From the NCBI RefSeq assembly GCF_034140825.1, contig NC_089039.1, forward strand, positions 26,857,001 to 26,921,000: a stretch of DNA of 64,000 bases, read 5' to 3'. A program made the position numbers and the translations under genes. Positions within the stretch are counted from its first letter, which is position 1. The number at the start of each line of letters is the position of its first letter. The notes below the pieces were generated by a model. The model had not been told where the DNA came from, searched no databases, and saw only the letters and a list, made by a program, of their open reading frames with translations. The stretch is from Oryza sativa Japonica Group. Its lineage: Eukaryota > Streptophyta > Magnoliopsida > Poales > Poaceae. Shown here in pieces: positions 1-10,544 of the stretch.

Positions 1-180
1 CCCGCCCCTGACGTTGCCGTCGCCGTTCGCCGCACGCAGCCCCGCCCCTGTCGTCGCCGTCGCTGTCCGTCGCCGTAGCCGTCCGCCGCACGCGGTCGAG
101 GGAGCCGGGAGGAAGGGTGGCGGGTGGCGGCTGGGAGGAGATTGGGAGGTAGAAACTAGGGTTAGGTTTATATATCCCTC
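1..180. other. GC-rich CCG-repeat segment, unidentified
   Basis: The segment is strongly GC-rich with recurring CCGTCGCCG-type triplets and then drops abruptly to AT-rich DNA after about position 200. No open frame here resembles a family I recognise. It could be the edge of a transposon-borne exon or of a gene that begins outside the window. Confidence 0.3.
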
Positions 181-239
181 CATCTAAATGGGCCAACGGG
201 CCTAAGAATTAGCTATTAAGTCTATACGTCCTCCCTCAA

Positions 240-900
240 CTTCGAATTAAATTTTATGATACTAAATGCACTCATGTGAAAAAGTTATCAAAAACAAGTT
301 GTAGAATTTATTAAGATCTACCAATTTTATTTTGGTCATTTCTTCATCCGAGTTTGATTGAATTATATAAATTTTGAATTTTAAAATATAAGAAATTCAA
401 ATATTTTTTCAGGTAGTAAATATATTTCAAATGGAAAAGTTATCAACAACAAAGTTGTATAACTCATCAAGAGCAACAACTTTTGTTTGGGTCATTTTTC
501 TATATGAATTTGTTTAAATAGTTAGAATTTGGATTTCAAAATATGACACCTTCAAACAACATTTTCAAATACTAAATGATTTCAACTAAAAAAGTCATCA
601 ACAACAAAATTGTATAACTTATCAAGATCTATAGCTTTTATTTTAGTCATTTTTTCATCTGACAAAGCGATAGCAATATTGTTTACAAAATTTACATATC
701 TCGTATATGGTTTCATAAGATATAAGAGATATATACAAATTTTATGAACAATATTACTATCACTTGGTCGGATGAAGAAATGACCAAAATAAAAGTTTTA
801 GCTCTTGATGAGTTCTACAACTTTTATATTCAGAACTTTTTCAATTGAAATTATTTACTGCTTCAAAATATTATTTGAAGTTGCTATTTTTTGAAATTCA
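240..900. repeat. AT-rich repeat field, CACTA-like internal repeats
   Basis: A segment of about 75 bp is present in three direct copies (about 277-352, 428-505, 588-663) and once inverted (about 767-842). Each copy carries the theme AGTTATCAACAACAAAGTTG followed by GGTCATTTTTTCATC. Copies three and four, with the DNA between them, form a large imperfect hairpin centred near 715. Repeats of this kind are common in the non-coding parts of grass CACTA elements, but I see no CACTA terminus here, so the family is an inference. Confidence 0.45.
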
Positions 901-1140
901 AAATTTTACTTGATAAAACAAAGTCACAAGAAAATATGGCCAAAATAATAGCAGTAAGAACACAATAACTCGATAGAACATGATTTTAGAACACAATAAT
1001 AGCCTTGTAATGTCTTACTCTCGATTGAATCGTCTCCCTCGACCACAAAATCAGATATAACAAAATTATTAATACTAAAATTTGAAAATGTTGATATGTT
1101 CTATTAGAAAAAATAACGAGTTATATTTCTTCGTTGATTT
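901..1140. other. AT-rich DNA without recognised feature
   Basis: No coding frame, terminal repeat or RNA signal is visible. It lies between the repeat field on the left and a probable hAT-type terminus on the right. Confidence 0.4.
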
Positions 1141-1144
1141 GTGA

Positions 1145-1271
1145 AGGTTAGTTTGAGGGGCTTTTATGTTCCGATTAATATTCGTTACCGTATTCATTTC
1201 GATTCGTATTCGCTCCGTATGAATATGATAAAGCTAGTTTCCGACCGTATTCGATCCGTTTTCATCCCTAC
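1145..1271. mobile_element. Probable terminus of a hAT-like element
   Basis: The stretch is built of repeated pieces such as CGTATTCATTTCGATTCGTA and CGACCGTATTCGATCC and ends with TTTTCATCCCTA. Read on the minus strand it starts TAGGGATGAAAACGGAT, a start common among grass hAT-like non-autonomous elements. It abuts, and apparently truncates, the left arm of the gene-capturing element to its right. The other end and a target duplication were not found. Confidence 0.35.
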
Positions 1272-2795
1272 CGGCCACAATAAGTCATTCGGTGGTTTTG
1301 ACCCCGGTTTTGTCCTACGCGATAGCTGAGTTAGTGTGGGACCCACGTGGGCCCCACATGTCAGGCTGCCACATCAGCCTCCTCTCTCCCTCTCTTTTCC
1401 CCTTCTCTCTCCCTCCTCATCTCTCTCTCTCCCCCTTCTCTGACTCAGCCGGCAGGAGGAGGAGGGCGTCGATGGCCGGCAAGGGGCGACGAGGCGGCGG
1501 TGGGGGGAGAAGCTGCAGGTGGGCGGCGGGGAGGGGCGGCGAGGAGCAGCGCGCGGGCGGCGGGGGGAGGAGCGGCGCCCGGGCTCCCCCGTCGGCCGCC
1601 GCCCACAAGGCTCACGTCGTAGAAGTCCTTCCCGTCGCCACCGCCCAGCGTGAACTCGGCGAGGGTGACGGGCGGCGCGCCGCCGAGGGAGCAGCTCACG
1701 GCGCCGCCGAAGTCCCCCGTGGCGCAGGCGAGGGACGCGGTGCCAGAGGTTGCACAGTCCGTGCGCGCCCACAAGCGGCCGGACCAACCATCCGGGGCTA
1801 GGAACGAGACGTTGGCGCCGGGCGACAGCTCGAAGCCGCCGGCCCCGATGGCCACCGCTGTGTTTCTGGACAAGGTGGTCGCCCAGACGGTGTAGGTGCA
1901 GTTGTTGCGCATCGTGAAGACCGTCGTGCCGGCTGCCTCAGCGCCGAACTGCAGCTGCGACCATAGGAACCCTGCATTGAGACACGCCATTGTTGAAGAA
2001 TGAAGAAGATGTGTGCTAATAGCCTAAAGTTAACCGGCCTGAAAGTTTCTCGGACTTACCAACGAGGAGTAGAAGGGTTGGAGATCGTCCGAATTTCATT
2101 GATCGAAATGGTTTAGCTCGAATGAGAAAAAGGTGAATATATTTTTTTGGAATTGAGGAGAGAAATGGCAGTTGAACAATGCACGTACTCAAAGCGTGCG
2201 AGCTGCAGCTAAGATAGTAGAAGAGGAAATGCACAAATGGTGAAGTAGCAGCAACAGTAATTTGCCTGGTGATTATCTTGTTTATATGGACCTTGGTGAT
2301 ATCCTCAGTAATTTGCCGTGTCGTCGCCGCCGTGCCGCCCGCCGCCTCCTCCTCTGCCTCGTGAGCCTCGTGGGCGGCGGCCGGCGGGGGAGCCCGCGCG
2401 CTGCTCCTCGCCGCCCGCGTGCCGCCCCTCCCCGCCACCCACCAGCAGCTTCTCCCCGTCGCCGCCATCATTGCCGCCGCGTCGCCCCTCGCCGGCCGCC
2501 AACACCCTCCTCCTCCTGCCTGCGGCTGTCAGAGAAGGGAGAGAGAGAGAGATGAGGAAGGGAGATAAGAGGGAAAAAGAGAGAGAGAGAGGAGGGTGAT
2601 GTGGCAGCATGACATGTAGGGCCCACGTGGGTCCACGCTGATTCAGCGCCACGTAAGACAAAACCGGGGTTAAAACCATCAAAGACCTATTGTGACCGGT
2701 TTTAATAGTTGAGGGACGCTGGATACCTGGTTTTGCGGTTGGGGGACGGTTTTGTAACTCGATGACAAGTTGAGGGACCTTCGGTGTACTTTTTC
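1268..2795. mobile_element. Inverted-repeat element carrying a thaumatin gene fragment
   Basis: Two GC-rich arms face each other: about 1268-1610 on the left and about 2330-2795 on the right. Both contain, in opposite orientation, a block with GGTTTT-ACCCCGGTTTTGTC, a GGACCCACGTGGGCCC core, and a long CTCTCTCTC tract followed by a CG-rich part. The right arm extends about 85 bp further to a GTACACCGAAGG-type end. Between the arms lies a piece of a thaumatin-like gene with its first intron. This is the layout of a Pack-MULE or a similar capturing element. No target duplication can be read because the left end is cut by another insertion. Confidence 0.6.
1605..2099 (-). pseudogene. Captured 5' fragment of a thaumatin-like protein gene
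   Basis: On the minus strand exon 1 (2099-2060) starts with ATG and encodes MKFGRSPTLLLLV, a signal-peptide start. A clean GTAAGT donor follows (2059-2054). The intron ends in ATGCAG, and exon 2 begins at 1971 with GFLWSQLQFGAEAAGTTVF. Exon 2 then gives typical thaumatin/PR-5 sequence: the NNC-YTVW start, an LSPGANVSF block, SGRLWARTDC, and the stretch up to about GKDFYDVSL. Homology stops near 1605 at the GC-rich arm, so the acidic cleft and C-terminal half are missing. A cysteine usual after the TGD motif is replaced by phenylalanine (TGDFGG). The intron is retained, so capture was at DNA level. The fragment is probably not functional, though a promoter in the arm could drive a chimeric transcript. 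Confidence 0.8.
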
Positions 2796-4992
2796 CAGTC
2801 GGCGAAAGGCACACGGGGTGGCGGGCCCAACAGGCCTGGCCGGTGAGCTGGATGGTGCCGGCCCACGGGTTGAAGGCGGTGGGCCACTGCGTCGTGGGCC
2901 GCTGGACCGAGCCAGCGGGTGGCGTGGTGGCGTTGCTGGTGCCGATGGAGCCGCCGTTGTTGCCGCCGTTACCGTTGTTGCCGCTGGAGGTGCCGGATGT
3001 GTTGCCGCCGTTGCAGGTCCCGCGAGTACCACTGGTGGCCGCTGCGACAAAGGCAGTGGCGGCGCCGGTGGAGTGGCCTTGTCCCTTGTTGATCTCGGCG
3101 ATGAGAAGTTGCGAGCGTGCCTCTAGGAACGTCGGGAACGGGCGCTGCATGGGGAGAATCGTCTGCAAGTTGTGGTACTTTTCATTCAAACCTCGAAGGA
3201 AGTTGAGGACGAGCGTCTTGTTGGTGATCGGTTCGCCGAGGTCCGCCAACGAATCTACCATGGCGCGAAGACGACGACAGTAGTCGGTGCCGGACATGTC
3301 GCCTTGGAGGAAGGTGTAGAACTCGGTGGTGAGGTTGATGGCACGAAGCTCGGAGTTGCCGAGGAACTGGTGCTCGAGGTTGCGCCAGACGATACGCGTG
3401 GACGACGTCGGGGACAGGACTTCATGGAAGAGGTCGGCGGAGATGGTTCTGTAGAGCCAAGTGAGCACGACGCAGTCCATCTAGGCCCAGTCCGGATGAG
3501 CGGGAGGATCGTCGGAGAGTACGTGGTCCGTGAGAGCATACTTGCCGAGGACCACGAGAAACATGCCGCGCCAGCGAGTGTAGTTCCCGGCGGTGAGGTC
3601 GAGCGTGACAGGGATCAACGCTGTGATGTTGAGAACGGAGATGGCCTGCTGGTGGAGAGCGACTAGGGCGTCGGCGTCGATGACCGGCGGCGGCGCTAGA
3701 AGGACCGCCAACGGTGGTGGAGGCAGTCGTCCTGGCGCCGTCGAGAGAGCGCCGAGTTGCGCTACGACGGTGGCAAGGTCTGCTGCAGAGAGTGTGAGGG
3801 ACGACGGTGGCACGTCCGTCGCAGGAGCCGGAGGCTCCATCATGGGGTCGACGAGGGTGGACGAGGTGTCGACGAGCTCGCCGGCGGCCGGTGCTTGAAG
3901 GAGGTCCGGAGGAAGTTGGTGAAGGCGTCGCGAGCGGCTGCTTCAGCCGTGGCGGCCGCGGCGTCAGCAACGGCGCGGATGGTGGTGGGGTCGACGAGGA
4001 GTTCTTCGGGCGGTTTGTAGCTGGCGCGGACGGAGTCGGCGACTGCTTGGACCGCCTGGGCGAGAGCGGCGTCATGTGCAGTCGGGGGAGGCGGAGGCGA
4101 CGACATGGCGTCGAGCACACAACGGCGACGCTGGAGGTGTTAGGGTTTAGCGGAAGCGGAAGAAATCTGATACCATGTTGGATTGATAGACTCAACGTGT
4201 ATTCCATTGATGCATAGCACGGAGTACAAGTAGGCGCAGAACCTTCCGGTCCATATCCAGCTCTACCAGTTTATAGAAACACACCCGGGTGGGATTAGGA
4301 AGGAACGGCCAAAGGAAATATACAATAGCATGCTATATACGAGAGATACAATTAGGGCTGTCAACGAGCCGAGCTCGAGCGAGCTTACCTATATAGGCTC
4401 GAGCTCGGCACCAACTCGAGCCGAGCTCGAGTCGAGCCTGTTTAAACTACAAGCTTAGAAATGGGCTCGAGCTCGGCTCGCTCGAGCCTCGAGCTTTCTC
4501 GAGCCTAACTCGTGTGCCCTCAAATAACCAATACAGATGAAAGGAGGCTGCATGCATGCTTGTCGAGTACTACTAGTACTAGTAGCTTTTTCAAACATGA
4601 TATGACAACTAGTAGTACTATTAAATAGAGCTGCATGCATGCTAGTAGTACTAATAGGCTAGTGCTGCAGAGTAAAGTAGTACTAGTAGGCTAGTGCCTG
4701 CACGGTGCAGCCCTGCACGCTCTGTGTTTCTATACAGCTTTTCATTGGGAGTAGGAGTAGTACTAGCTGTTGCATTGAAAATTTAAGAACTTGACAGAGG
4801 GAAATCTGGGCTCGACGAGCTATTCGAGCTCGGCTCGTCAAGCTCGCAAGCTTGGAGCTAGGCTTGAGTTCGGCTCGAATTGTTGACGAATCGAGCTCGA
4901 GCCGAGTCTACAGCAAGCCGAGCTCAAGCAGCTCGCGAGCCTCGAGCTCTTTTGACAGCCCTAGATACAATGCTATATGCTTAACACCAACA
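2795..4992 (-). mobile_element. Ty1/copia LTR retrotransposon fragment (fossil)
   Basis: On the minus strand the order is one LTR (4992-4176, TGTTGG to CCAACA on the plus strand), a primer-binding site matching initiator Met tRNA (TGGTATCAGA, 4175-4166), and a copia-type gag region of the UBN2/retrotran-gag class running to about 2800. Pol and the second LTR are absent because the gene-capturing element cuts in at about 2795. The gag region is broken in at least two places, so the element is a fossil. The LTR is only about 198 bp once the nested MITE is subtracted. Age cannot be judged from a single LTR. Confidence 0.85.
4353..4963. mobile_element. hAT-type MITE nested in the copia LTR
   Basis: The element has terminal inverted repeats TAGGGCTGTCAA and TTGACAGCCCTA and a perfect 8-bp target duplication, GATACAAT, at 4345-4352 and 4964-4971. 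The ends carry many GAGCTCGAGCC-type palindromic words. The middle (4540-4760) is rich in ACTAGTAGTACT repeats. It has no coding capacity. The 8-bp duplication and TAGGG ends fit the hAT superfamily, and it inserted after the LTR was in place. Confidence 0.9.
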
Positions 4993-5467
4993 ACCTGGTC
5001 AGGCTCTTCTTGGAGTGGGACGGTGGCCGCCGTCATGGCTGATGCCATATCTCCGCGGGAGTACTAGTCGCTCGAGGTGGTGGAGTACTTCTGTATGATG
5101 ATAGTAGCATGTGTGATGTGAATGAGATCTAGTGAGTGTTTTCTGGATAGTTTGGTTAATTGGTTGATCTCCTCTTTTTTGTTTTATTTTCGGACTGGTT
5201 ATTAATTAGAATCATCCTGGCGCGATGTAATAATGCACGTTTCTTCTATTAGGTCTGCTTTATTTCCTTTTTATTTGATTTTTGTTTCTACTTTTTTTAT
5301 AGGGAAAAAAATTTTAGAGGGAAGATTTTTTGTTTCTAACTAGAAAAGATGCAACGAGATAAACTAAATTTATTATAACACTACAAGATTAAGGTTCAAT
5401 TTTGGTGATTTGACTATTTTCCAAATTATCTAGTTTCATAAAGAGATGGGGACGAGATTGAGGTACT
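4993..5467. other. Intergenic DNA, no gene seen
   Basis: The segment holds a short GC-rich stretch (4993-5100) and then AT-rich DNA with poly-T runs. No frame resembles a known protein. A 15-bp word, AGAGATGGGGACGAG, occurs at about 5443 and again at about 5490. Confidence 0.4.
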
Positions 5468-6111
5468 AGGATATATGCGAGATTGAGGTAAAAGAGATGG
5501 GGACGAGGATTTTTATATAGGTTCGGGCCCCTGAATTGTCAGGTAATAACCCTACTCCTGTTGGCCGAAACCGGTAGTTGCTCTTATTCACCATAATCAC
5601 ACCAGTACAATATTTGGGATAGCCTATCTAACTGTTGTCGACTTGGCGGTCTGAAGTGCTGACTCGTAGTCGACAACAGGGTAGCCTTCCTCCTCGAATC
5701 TGTTCCCGGCGAGATCAGAGACAGCGCTAGATCCCTACCGCTGGCTTCCGTAGGTACCGGATAGGGTCTTTCTAGGCATATCTCTAATGTCGATATCCGG
5801 CGAATTGTCTTGACGTATGTTGGCTTGTATATTGATCTTGTGTCTTAATCTATTGTTCCGTGTCCCCTCTCCTCCTAGGGGGTCTTGTATTTATACCCAT
5901 AGGTATCCCCTTGTCCAAATAGAGCTAGGGAAACCATTATGGATACAATCCGAGTAGTCTTTGTCGTTTTCATGTAGAATTATATTCATCCCTCCTTATG
6001 CGGAACTCATCATATATCCGAAGGTTGTTTCCGTATAAGACATGGTATATGGTGGGTTCTGCCGAGATTTAGTCAACTACTATTAGGTATGTGGTATCCC
6101 TAACCCTGACA
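5468..6111 (-). mobile_element. Probable solo LTR, gypsy-like (fossil)
   Basis: Read on the minus strand the segment begins TGTCAGGGTTAGGGATACC, a start common among grass gypsy LTRs, contains a TATAAATA box, and carries the GGTTCGGGCC-type 3' region seen in many such LTRs. GTACT flanks it on both sides (5463-5467 and 6112-6116), a possible 5-bp target duplication. The 3' end does not show a clear CA terminus, so the left limit is uncertain. No internal retroviral domains are nearby, hence a solo LTR. Confidence 0.5.
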
Positions 6112-6116
6112 GTACT

Positions 6117-6810
6117 TTATGCATTTTTTGTTTTTAATTTTTTTTTCAAATAAGACGAAATCAAAGTTTGACACGGAAAATTATGGTTGCATTTAAAATC
6201 GAACGGAGAGAGTAAATCATTCAATAGTCTAAATTATTTATTACTACATCCGAACCAATTCCCCCGGAGTGATTGAGGATTTGGGTGAAACTCAGATTAG
6301 TCTACTTAAGCTAGTGCAACAACACATGATACTCCATATTGGTAAACTGTAACGATCATGTTCAGAGAGTAAATTTTTTCTCTGGAACAATCTTAATCAC
6401 AAAAGGAAAAGTAGAATGCATCAGATCCTCGCTACTACGAAAAGGTCCGCTATAGCAGGGCAAGCCTCAGCTAGGGTTTGTTTTAAGAACTTATGAGAAG
6501 ATGACGGGAAAAACCAATCCACCACTCCTCCTGCTTCTCTCCTCCTTATTGATCCGTTTTTTCAATTTGCTCCTCGATTAGTGCTATGGTTTTTTGGAGA
6601 TATATGGAGTAGATGATAAGAGGAGGGAGATAAACGTGCGTTCCAGGCGAAAAAGGTATTGCGCGAACGTTCGCCGTTCCATGGGGCTTGCGGACGGACT
6701 TGGACTCCAGACGCGCGCACACGACACAGTGAAGGAAATCATATGTAAAGCAAACGCGCAAAGCGACGTAGGAAATCTTATGCGAGCGGATCGATAAATA
6801 AAAAACTAAA
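6117..6810. other. Intergenic DNA left of the first Helitron
   Basis: No conserved coding region is visible. A weak 67-codon frame at 6594-6797 has no recognisable similarity. The region ends exactly at a Helitron insertion site. Confidence 0.4.
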
Positions 6811-8653
6811 TCTCTACTACTTAAAAAAAATAAAGGTGCTTCTATCATCCGTCAAAAAAACGGACAGAAAAAACCAAGTTTGTCTGATAAAATAACCGGA
6901 CAAAAAAGAAGTCCGATCTAGAAAACAAGGATGAAAAAAACAAAAAAACCGGACGGAAAAAACCAGGTTTGTCCGATAAAAAAACCATAGGAAAAAAGTG
7001 CGAAAAAAGGTCCGATCCAGAAAAAAAAAGGCAAAAAAAAAACGGACGAAAAAAAAGTCCGATCCAGAAAAAAAAAGGCGAAAAAAACCGAAAAAACCAG
7101 AAGTCCGATCAGAAAAAAAGGAAAAAACCAAAAAGTTATCCGATCCAAAAAAAAAATTCCATCGACGTGGTAAAAGAAAAAAAATTTGTCCGATTCCACA
7201 AAAATAGGAAACAAACTCCCATCCGTTTCCACTTGGGCTGATTAGCGAAAAAAAAATAAAACAAAAAGTCCGACTCCTATATCCGATTCCCTCTCAGAAA
7301 CCAAAAAAAAAATTCGACTCTAGATTGGTGAAAAAATTGATGTGCCGGATTGAAGATCTGTTTGAAAAAAAACAACGGAACCTACAGGTCGAGATCATTT
7401 TATTTTTATATGATTTTAATTTTTGGGTTTGTACTTTTTGCATTTGAGTCCCTGTAATTTTTATATTTATATTTGAGTCCCTATAATCTTGCAATAAGGT
7501 ACTTGAGGTCGTTTTTGTTAAAAAAAATAATAAAAGAGAGATAACAAAGGCAGAAAGGTGCATAAAAAGAAAAAGGAAAGCCGTACAAAAAAGAAAATAA
7601 AGAAAAACAACAAGAATAAAAGTATTTTTCCCCTAAGTGGCGAAAAAACTGTAGATCCGAATGGAAAAAAAATTGATTCATAGAAAAGGCAAAAAAAAAG
7701 TGGTGAAAAAAAAAGCTAGATCTAATTCCTTTAAAAAGGAAAAAAAATCTGATTCCTATAAAGGCAAAAAAAAATCTAAAAAATTCGTCCGATTCCCTAA
7801 GAAAGTGGCGAAAAAAATGTTTCGTATAAAATAAAAAATGCACACGAGAAAAAAATAGAAAGGGCGAAACAAAATCCGAGTTCTAACCAGTATATATCTC
7901 TTCTCTATCTCTAATCTAATCTAACTATTTAAAAAGAGAAAATGAATGAGAAAATAAAAACGGTTCAAAAAAAAACCCGTGAGGCAAAAGTCAGAAAAAA
8001 CCGCAAAAAAACACGCTAAAAAGGTCTTCCATCTTCAATAAAAAAATGCGCAATAAAATTTATTTCCATCGTCGGTAAAAATATTTTAAAAACAACATGC
8101 GAGGAAAAAACTGTCAGAAAAAACACGCCATTTCTAAAAGTTTGGTTTTAAAAAACCGCGCGAAAAAAAACACCGTCTACTAAAAAATAAATCGCTCTGA
8201 AAAAACTATTAGAAAAAAGCTAAATTGATGGACGCTTGAGTCGGATAGGATCATCGATTTTTTGCCATCTACTACATGGCTTTATTTCGTCATACATTCT
8301 ACTGTATTGAAAAAAAAAGTAAAAAAGAACATTCGAAAATAGCAAGAAAAAAACGTGCGAGAAAATAGGCAAAAAAAAAAACACACGAGAAAAGAAAAGC
8401 AAGAAAGGGAGAAAAATATGGTTTTCTTCGTCAGTAAAATGAGCAAAAATAAAACATGCTAGGAAAAATTTGTTATAAAGAAATGCGCCATTTCTGAAAA
8501 ATGGATTGAGAAAATCGCGCAAGAAAAAAAACACTTTTATACAAAAAGCCGCTCATTAAAAAAGAAATATTGTCATTGACATGATTATGCATGAAAAACG
8601 TATATTATTAATAACAAATTTTACCCGTTGTAACGCACGGTCATTTTTGCTAG
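6811..8653 (+). mobile_element. Non-autonomous Helitron, purine-rich
   Basis: The 5' end reads TCTCTACTACTT directly after an A. The 3' end reads CTAG directly before a T, with a small palindrome (CCGTTGTAACGCACGG) about 11 bp upstream of the end. These are the TC...CTAG ends, A/T target and 3' hairpin expected of a rice Helitron. The 1.84-kb interior is dominated by A-runs and purines on the plus strand, and TCCGAT recurs many times between 6910 and 7795. No Rep/helicase is encoded, so any movement would depend on an autonomous relative. Confidence 0.75.
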
Positions 8654-8962
8654 TATTAGTAATTTTTAAGTAATTAAGATTAGGAGCTACATGGGCAGCT
8701 TCCCAGCCAACACTGATCATGGTACGTCGGCGCAACAACTCATCATGGTACATCGGCGCGACAGTATTTTTGCTACTAGCTCATGGTAAAAAATTCCCTC
8801 TAATCTTGTCTTTTCGTTAATGCTTACTTTGACTTAGACATGTAAGCCAAAAATTTAAATTTAAACTTTAGATTTGATTTAATTTTGTAGTTTTCTCATT
8901 GCAATTTATTTATATTATTTGCTTTTACATCGCTAAAAGGTGTATATATATGTTTATATAAA
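8654..8962. other. Short spacer between two Helitrons
   Basis: The spacer contains a short imperfect direct repeat (TCATGGTACGTCGGCGC and TCATGGTACATCGGCGC at about 8717 and 8743) and no gene. Confidence 0.5.
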
Positions 8963-10267
8963 CTAGCATGGTGGCCCGTGCAGATTGCGCGGCTAGCATC
9001 ATTATATTTTCTCTCATATAATAGCATATATGTTTTCTCAATGTATTATTCAAATATATTAAAATGACAACATAATTTTAAATTATGTACTAACTTTACG
9101 AAACTACTAATATGTAATATTCATATTGTATTTTATATACGTGTAAGTTATTAATTATTTTTAATATCAAATTTTAGTTATTTGTAAATTATATTCCTAT
9201 ATGGACTCTAGACTCGTCTTTTAATATTTCTTTTTTTAATTCTAAATTTTCGTTATCTGTAAATTATATTTCTATATAGACTCTAGGCTCTTCTTCCAAT
9301 ATTATTTATTTTTAATTCTGAATTTTTCTTATTTCTAATTGTATTTCTAGGTGGACTCTAAACTCATCTTTCAATATTGGTTAATTTTTAATTTCGAATC
9401 TCATTTCTATATTGACCTTAGACTCTTCTTCCCATGTTTTTTTTTAAAATTTTGAATTTTAGTTATTTGTAAATTGTATTTTTATACGAACTCTAAACCC
9501 TACTTTTAATTTTATTATGTTTATTTCAAATTTTATTTAGTTGTAAATTCCTATATGGACTCTATGCTTTACTTGTAATATTCCTTATTTTTAGTTCTAA
9601 ATTTCTATTATTTCTTAATTATATTTCTATATGGACTCTATACTCCACTTCAATATTCCTTATTTTTTAATTCCGAATTTCTATTATTTCTTAATTGTAT
9701 TTCTATATAGACTCTATACTCTACTTCAATATTCCTTATTTTTCAATTCCGAATTTCTATTATTTCTAAATTGTATTTCTATTTGGACTCTGTACCCTAC
9801 TTCAATATTCCTTATTTTTTAATTCCGAATTTTTATTATTTCTTAATTGTATTTCTATATGGACTCTATACTCTACTTCTAATATTTCTTAGTTTTTAAT
9901 TCTGAATTTCTATTATTTCTAAATTGTATTTGTATATGGACTCTATACTCTACTTATAATATTCCTTATTTTTTAATTCTGAATTTCTATTATTTATTAA
10001 TTGTATTTCTATATGGACTCTATATTTTATTTCTAATATTCCTTATTTTTAATTCTGAATTTCTATTATTTCTTAATTGTATTTCTGTATAGACTCTAGT
10101 CCTCTTCCAATATTCCTTATTTTTTTAATTCCGAATTTTAACTATTTCTAAATTGTATTTCTATAAGGACTCTGTTTTTCATTTTCTCCGATTAATATGA
10201 GAATTTCTAAGCCGTGAGAGTGAACGTAGAGCCTCATTTTTCTATTACTTTAATTATATAATAGATT
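8963..10267 (-). mobile_element. Non-autonomous Helitron with internal minisatellite
   Basis: On the minus strand the element starts TCTATTATATAATTAAAG after an A and ends CTAG before a T, with the GC-rich hairpin CCGCGCAATCTGCACGGGCC near its 3' end (plus strand 8971-8992). These are standard Helitron ends. Most of the interior is a tandem array of about 74-bp units. No protein is encoded. Confidence 0.75.
9190..10175. repeat. Tandem array of about 74-bp units inside the Helitron
   Basis: The marker GGACTCTA and close variants recur at about 9203, 9279, 9354, 9414, 9488, 9558, 9634, 9710, 9786, 9862, 9939, 10016, 10092 and 10168, about 14 units at mostly 70-77 bp spacing. Each unit carries a TTCCTTATTTTTTAATTC part, a TCTATTATTTCTTAATTG part and TATTTCTATATGGACTCTA. 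Middle units are more alike than the outer ones. Confidence 0.85.
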
Positions 10268-10535
10268 AGTTTTTATATGCTAATAAATCTTAGGGATAAA
10301 ACAAGAATAAGCTGAACGATAAGCCATACTGTACGCCCTTGATGTAAGCAGTATAACATTGGAGTTGGGCACAGCCAGCAATGAATGGAACCCCGCTATA
10401 CACAACACAAAACACACACCGTGTACATCGAGCCGGCATATGCTGCGTCCTTGCAAGTCTGCACGTTTGTTGTTGTTTCGCGTGCTCAGCCTAGGCTAGA
10501 CCTGCTGACCAACCTGCCACATCAAATCTGTCGCG
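10268..10535. other. Spacer between Helitron and Pack-MULE
   Basis: Unique-looking DNA without a coding frame or RNA gene that I can support. Confidence 0.4.
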
Positions 10536-10544
10536 GGGACGACC

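Noticed and set aside
1292-1801. Arg/Gly/Ala-rich frames in the GC-rich arms
   Set aside because: Overlapping frames in all phases of CG-repeat sequence of a transposon arm; no domain and no conserved start.
6817-7563. Phe-rich and Lys-rich open frames
   Set aside because: They are translations of A-runs and T-runs in the purine-rich Helitron; no conserved domain.
9190-10175. Possible CRISPR-like array
   Set aside because: Units are about 74-bp tandem repeats without unique spacers, inside a Helitron in a plant nuclear genome.
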